This document shows positions 5,105 to 7,369 of a stretch of 7,369 nucleotides of DNA, one piece after another. Numbering within the stretch: the stretch's first letter is position 1; every line of letters begins with the position of its first letter. The notes under the pieces are model-generated. The model saw nothing but the letters and a program-made list of their open reading frames with translations, had not been told where the DNA came from and searched no databases. The translations under genes were made by a program, and so were the position numbers. This stretch comes from Methanocorpusculum sp. (GTDB lineage Archaea; Halobacteriota; Methanomicrobia; Methanomicrobiales; Methanocorpusculaceae): positions 1 through 7,369 of the forward strand of contig JAUNXW010000078.1 of the NCBI GenBank assembly GCA_030539595.1, in the 5' to 3' direction.

Positions 5105-6058
5105 ATGAGTTATTTGGTAAGTGTAAATGAACTTGGATTAGACCTCTTCGATGAACTCGTAGAGAATGCCGATTTGTTTAATGTCGCATATCACGAACTT
5201 GACAACGGCGCAAGAATTGTAGACTGCGGTGTCAGCGTACCTGGAGGCTACGGAGCAGGAGACTACTTCACACGTATCTGCATGGGCGGTCTCGGAGATA
5301 TTTCCTTCCGTCAGGGTATGGTCGGAAAGTTCCCGATGACTTTCATTGATGTTAACACCGATTTCCCGGCAATCTCATGTCTCGGTTCGCAGAAAGCCGG
5401 GTGGAGTGTTAAATACGACAACTTCAATGCAATGGGTTCCGGTCCTGCACGCGCACTTTCTCTTCAGCCGAAACACACATACGAAGTTATCGGATACGAA
5501 GACGAGTCTGAATATGCAGTTATCTGCCTTGAAGCCGACAGACTTCCGTCGGGAGCTGTTATGGAAAAGATTGCCGAGAAGTGCAAGGTTGATGTCGCAA
5601 ATGTATGCGCTTTAGTCGCACCGACTTCTTCACTTGTCGGTTCGATTCAGGTTGCGGGACGCTGTGTTGAGACAGCAGTCTACAAACTGAATGAACTCGG
5701 TTTCGACACAAGAAAGATTATCGCAGCATCAGGTACAGCACCTGTTCCGCCGGTAAGAGGCCCGAAACTCGCAATGGGTGTCACAAACGACGCAACAATC
5801 TATCACGGTCAGATTTATCTGACTATGAACGCGCCTGAAATTGTTGATTACCTCGAAAAGATTCCAAGCTGCGCGTCCAATGGATACGGTAAGCCGTTCA
5901 ACGAGATTTTCAAGGAAGCAGGCTATGACTTCTTCAAGATTGATAAGAGCCTCTTCTCACCGGCAGAGGTTATTATCAACGAAGTTTCGTCTGGTAAAGT
6001 CTATCAGGTCGGTAAAGTCGACGCTGATGTAACCTTAAAGTCATTCGGTCTCGCATAA
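5105..6058 (+). CDS. mch: N5,N10-methenyl-tetrahydromethanopterin cyclohydrolase
   Basis: The product is 317 aa, in the family range. It interconverts N5-formyl-H4MPT and N5,N10-methenyl-H4MPT in the cytoplasm, the third step of CO2 reduction to methane. Family blocks are clear: SVNELG near the N-terminus, NGARIVDCG (34-42), GGYGAGDYFTRICMGGLGDI (47-66), LGSQKAGW (93-100), NAMGSGPARAL (108-118), LVAPTSSLVGS (170-180), AGRCVETA with R186 and E189 (corresponding to the Arg and Glu important in the Archaeoglobus enzyme), and YGKPFNEIFKEAGYDFFKID (261-280). The ATG is immediately preceded by AGGGG with no spacing. A TTG at 5114 would give an N-terminus MVSVNELG like other Mch proteins. No strong TATA box is visible in the 118-bp divergent gap; AACTATTATCT near 5054-5064 is the best candidate. 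The gene stands alone and ends in a hairpin terminator. Confidence 0.97.
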   Translation: MSYLVSVNELGLDLFDELVENADLFNVAYHELDNGARIVDCGVSVPGGYGAGDYFTRICMGGLGDISFRQGMVGKFPMTFIDVNTDFPAISCLGSQKAGWSVKYDNFNAMGSGPARALSLQPKHTYEVIGYEDESEYAVICLEADRLPSGAVMEKIAEKCKVDVANVCALVAPTSSLVGSIQVAGRCVETAVYKLNELGFDTRKIIAASGTAPVPPVRGPKLAMGVTNDATIYHGQIYLTMNAPEIVDYLEKIPSCASNGYGKPFNEIFKEAGYDFFKIDKSLFSPAEVIINEVSSGKVYQVGKVDADVTLKSFGLA

Positions 6059-6059
6059 A

Positions 6060-6088
6060 AATAGCTGAGTTATATCTCACTATTTTTT
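6060..6088 (+). terminator. Hairpin plus T-run terminator of mch
   Basis: AATAG (6060-6064) pairs with CTATT (6080-6084), and TGAG (6066-6069) with CTCA (6076-6079). C6065 is bulged and the loop is six bases. The stem runs into a T6 tract at 6083-6088, giving a bacterial-looking intrinsic terminator two bases after the stop codon. Confidence 0.65.
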
Positions 6089-6133
6089 CGCAGGATTAAT
6101 TAGGTAATAGAGATTATTTAATAAGGCACACAA

Positions 6134-6229
6134 GGACTCGTGGTCTAGGTGGTTATGACACCGCATCGCAAGTTCTGATGAACTTGCTCAACTGAGAGCA
6201 ACTTCGTTGCTCCGTCCTTACATGGCGGA
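6134..6229 (+). pseudogene. Broken tRNA-Val copy split by a two-hairpin insertion and lacking its 3' part
   Basis: Bases 6134-6159 are identical to the first 26 nt of the intact tRNA-Val at 6273-6298 (acceptor 5' strand and D arm). Where the intact gene has GTCGC, this copy has about 56 nt containing two strong hairpins. It then resumes with CCTTACATGGCGGA (6216-6229), matching 6304-6317 (anticodon loop and 3' stem). After 6229 the sequence is unrelated, so the variable loop, T arm and acceptor 3' strand are missing and no mature tRNA can form. AT-rich GATTATTTAATAAGG at 6112-6126 could still act as a TATA box. It is best read as a duplicated tRNA disrupted by a palindromic repeat and then truncated. 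Confidence 0.8.
6166..6212 (+). repeat. Two-hairpin element, copy 1 (inside the broken tRNA-Val)
   Basis: Hairpin 1 is GCAAGTTC-TGAT-GAACTTGC (6168-6187, eight perfect pairs). Hairpin 2 is GAGCAAC-TTC-GTTGCTC (6196-6212, seven perfect pairs). The spacer carries CTGAG. The order of TCGCAAGTT, AACTTGCTC, CTGAG and a second hairpin recurs at 7266-7308, so this appears to be a dispersed palindromic repeat family. No coding potential. Confidence 0.7.
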
Positions 6230-6272
6230 AGAAATTTTACAGCAAAACAACAAATAAATTACATACAATCTT

Positions 6273-6346
6273 GGACTCGTGGTCTAGGTGGTTATGACGT
6301 CGCCCTTACATGGCGGAGGTCAGGGGTTCGAATCCCTTCGGGTCCA
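6273..6346 (+). tRNA. tRNA-Val (UAC)
   Basis: It is 74 nt with discriminator A. Acceptor GGACTCG pairs with CGGGTCC (one G-U pair). The D arm is GTCT-AGGTGGTTAT-GAC. The anticodon stem TCGCC/GGCGG encloses loop CTTACAT with anticodon TAC. The T arm is AGGGG-TTCGAAT-CCCTT. No intron and no encoded CCA. It lies 43 bp after the broken partial copy. A weak AT-rich AAATAAATTA near 6252-6261 may be its TATA box. T-rich sequence follows. Confidence 0.96.
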
Positions 6347-6347
6347 C

Positions 6348-6368
6348 TTTTCTTTTATGATTTTTTTA
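6348..6368 (+). terminator. T-rich terminator of tRNA-Val
   Basis: Immediately after the tRNA come TTTT, TTTT and a T7 run (CTTTTCTTTTATGATTTTTT...). The tract separates tRNA-Val from the convergent 163-aa gene ending at 6396. Confidence 0.55.
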
Positions 6369-6395
6369 GAATTTCTGTGGTTGGTCAGTTTTTTT

Positions 6396-6887
6396 TCAAA
6401 ATTTATCCACGCTGTACTTTATTTCCCAGTCAAGATATTCTATCTCAACACTGCGCGGATTTTCTATAATCAAATCTTTGCCGTCAGCATAAAGCGCAAG
6501 TCCTGTGAACTCATCCGACGAACAAAGTAAATGCTGTTCGGGATGAGTACCGCGCTTAATATCACAGCGCATCTCTATTTTTTCATTGGCTGATACTACG
6601 TATGAAAGTCTGCGCCCCGCAGGGTGCGACTTTGAAAGCGCTATTACAGGTGTGTGGTAAGTTTTTACCATCTCAAGAAGATAAAGAGCGGGTAAAATCT
6701 CACCGCCTTCGGGGGCAGAGACAATAATTAAATCTCCGATGGATACACCCTGCACAATCTCTTCATCTTCTGTTTCAATAAGAAGAGGGAATTTGTCAAG
6801 AACTTTTGACACTAGCAAAAAAGAGGAGCGCCCTCTGATAATAATCGGACAGTCCCTTCTGAAAGGGACTTTGAGAACGTTTTCCAT
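6396..6887 (-). CDS. Conserved-looking 163-aa protein of unknown function
   Basis: The product begins MENVLKVPFRRDCPIIIRGRSSF. It is soluble: no signal peptide, membrane helix or cysteine cluster (only C13, C108 and C122 are scattered). It looks like a mixed alpha/beta protein with strands around 14-27 and 53-57, a glycine loop APEGGE (58-63), a helix PALYLLEMVKTYH (66-78), a strand PVIALSK (80-86) and RGTHPEQHLLC (112-122), whose His residues could be functional. I associate this kind of sequence with uncharacterised Methanomicrobiales proteins, but cannot name a domain. The ATG abuts the stop of a 52-aa zinc-ribbon gene with no gap, so the two are almost certainly one translation-coupled operon. 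It converges with tRNA-Val. Real gene: confident; function: unknown. Confidence 0.8.
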   Translation of the reverse strand: MENVLKVPFRRDCPIIIRGRSSFLLVSKVLDKFPLLIETEDEEIVQGVSIGDLIIVSAPEGGEILPALYLLEMVKTYHTPVIALSKSHPAGRRLSYVVSANEKIEMRCDIKRGTHPEQHLLCSSDEFTGLALYADGKDLIIENPRSVEIEYLDWEIKYSVDKF

Positions 6888-7046
6888 TTATAATTCGGTA
6901 ACGTCCTCAGACTGACATGTGGGGCACATCGGATGCTTACCGATTCCCGTAAATGTCGCTCCGCATTCACTGCACTTGTATTTTTTTCCTCTGCCTTTCA
7001 ATGGGTCGTTTAAATCGACCTCAACAGGTCCTCCGGCTGAACACAT
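6888..7046 (-). CDS. 52-aa zinc-ribbon protein
   Basis: A short frame of 53 codons encoding MCSAGGPVEVDLNDPLKG followed by a zinc ribbon, KYKCSECGATF...MCPTC, with C25, C28, C41 and C44 (CX2CX12CX2C). The N-terminus is polar, with a GRGKK basic patch before the ribbon and a short acidic tail. The cysteine spacing, intact frame and direct abutment with the next ATG (stop 6888-6890, start 6887) make it a real gene despite its size. TATA/BRE-like sequence sits 25-40 bp upstream, predicting a leaderless mRNA. Small zinc ribbons of this sort often bind nucleic acid or protein partners; nothing more specific can be said. It may act with the 163-aa protein. Confidence 0.8.
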   Translation of the reverse strand: MCSAGGPVEVDLNDPLKGRGKKYKCSECGATFTGIGKHPMCPTCQSEDVTEL

Positions 7047-7070
7047 AAATTACAATTCGCGTCAATAGGC

Positions 7071-7086
7071 AATATTAGTTTTGGTC
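7071..7086 (-). promoter_or_regulatory. BRE/TATA-like promoter of the zinc-ribbon operon
   Basis: The minus strand reads GACCAAAACTAATATT, an A-rich BRE-like part followed by a TATA-like TAATATT centred about 28 bp before the ATG at 7046. It would give a leaderless mRNA for the 52-aa and 163-aa genes. Confidence 0.45.
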
Positions 7087-7125
7087 TGATTAATTCGGAT
7101 TGAAGTTGTTTAAATTTGATTTTGT

Positions 7126-7279
7126 GCCTCGCTCCACTAATCCAGTACTTCACTAAGTTTTATTGATTAGTTTTATTTCGACTAACTTGGAGCTTCGCTA
7201 CGTTTATCCAGTACTTCGCTATTTTTTATTGATTTGTTTTATCTCGACTAACTTTGGGCTTCGCTTCGCAAGTTTTCAA
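7126..7279. repeat. 66-bp tandem repeat, 2.3 copies
   Basis: Units begin with GC(C/T)TCGCT at 7126, 7192 and 7258, exactly 66 bp apart. Two full units share ATCCAGTACTTC (7140 and 7206), TTTTATTGATT and CGACTAACTT with scattered substitutions. The third is partial and runs into the hairpin element at 7267. The array is AT-rich and has no open frame or spacers. It occupies most of a stretch of more than 300 bp without a recognisable gene (7047-7369). Confidence 0.85.
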
Positions 7280-7308
7280 CTTGCTCGGCTGAGGACGCTA
7301 AAGCGTCC
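7266..7308 (+). repeat. Two-hairpin element, copy 2
   Basis: Hairpin 1 is GCAAGTT-TTC-AACTTGC (7268-7284) and hairpin 2 is GGACGCT-AA-AGCGTCC (7293-7308), with CTGAG between. Hairpin 1 stem sequence, TC and CTGAG match copy 1 at 6166-6212. Hairpin 2 differs in primary sequence but keeps seven perfect pairs, so the structure is kept rather than the sequence. It is fused to the end of the 66-bp tandem repeat. Confidence 0.7.
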
Positions 7309-7348
7309 CGCCTACGATAATCTCTCCGCTCAGCGTTGATAGGAATTT

Positions 7349-7369
7349 ATGAGGTTAAGAAAGAACCGC
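7349..7369 (+). CDS. Possible start of a gene running off the right edge
   Basis: ATG at 7349 opens a frame MRLRKNR to the window edge, with AGGA four bases upstream (7341-7344) as a weak ribosome binding site. Seven codons cannot prove a gene; a basic N-terminus is all that can be seen. Confidence 0.25.

Noticed and set aside
6176..6195. C-box-like TGATGA followed by D-box-like CTGA, suggesting a C/D box guide RNA
   Set aside because: The TGATGA overlaps the loop and stem of a perfect hairpin, no C'/D pair follows at proper spacing, and the same CTGA belongs to the repeat element at 7289-7293.
6134..6229. Split or trans-spliced tRNA half gene
   Set aside because: A complete tRNA-Val gene lies next to it, the partial copy contains parts of both halves, and no bulge-helix-bulge junction is visible.
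6134..6346. Attachment-site duplication of an integrative element at tRNA-Val
   Set aside because: Integration normally duplicates the 3' end of a tRNA; here the 5' end is duplicated, the interval is only 139 bp, and there is no integrase.
6288..6530. 80-codon plus-strand frame
   Set aside because: It starts inside tRNA-Val and runs antisense to the 163-aa gene.
7126..7279. CRISPR array
   Set aside because: The 66-bp units are directly contiguous, only 2.3 copies, imperfect, and without spacers or cas genes.

Overview
The window looks like chromosomal DNA from a methanogenic euryarchaeon, most likely of the Methanomicrobiales; Methanocorpusculum is a plausible genus, but that placement rests on recognition alone. 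The anchors are methenyl-H4MPT cyclohydrolase (mch), an archaeal UPF0200 kinase-like gene, an archaeal p27-autoantigen-family zinc-ribbon gene, UPF0147, archaeal tRNAs including an intron-containing tRNA-Tyr, and AT-rich TATA/BRE promoters lying 25-35 bp before start codons. Base composition is moderately GC-rich in the first 1.8 kb, lower through the middle, and clearly AT-rich in the last 320 bp.

Left part (1-1800): a minus-strand pair (p27-autoantigen-like zinc-ribbon gene, then the start of a UPF0200 gene, joined by an ATGA overlap) diverges from a small UPF0147 gene. Next comes a short non-coding stretch with a long-range inverted repeat, then a lipoprotein carrying two tandem chagasin (I42) cysteine-protease-inhibitor domains behind a clear promoter. 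Centre left (1836-2220): a minus-strand tRNA cluster runs Tyr (33-nt intron, encoded CCA), Asp, Asp; the two Asp genes are identical. Centre (2309-4986): a DEAD-box RNA helicase with a DbpA-like RRM and an Arg/Gly/Asp-rich tail lies downstream of an FMN-reductase-family flavoprotein on the same strand. Divergent from these is mch (5105-6058), which acts in the CO2-reduction pathway of methanogenesis and ends at a hairpin/T-run terminator.

Right part (6059-7369) is the accessory-looking section. A broken tRNA-Val copy, split by two strong hairpins and lacking its 3' part, lies just before an intact tRNA-Val(UAC). A convergent minus-strand gene pair follows: a 52-aa zinc ribbon too short for routine gene calling, abutting a conserved-looking 163-aa protein of unknown function. 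The last 320 bp hold an exact-period 66-bp tandem repeat that runs into a second copy of the two-hairpin element found in the broken tRNA.

No integrase, transposase, CRISPR array or defence operon is visible. The most unusual signals are the two-hairpin element shared by the broken tRNA-Val and the right-end repeat region, the exon-like sequence inside the tRNA-Tyr intron, the double-chagasin lipoprotein, and the unexplained zinc-ribbon/163-aa gene pair.
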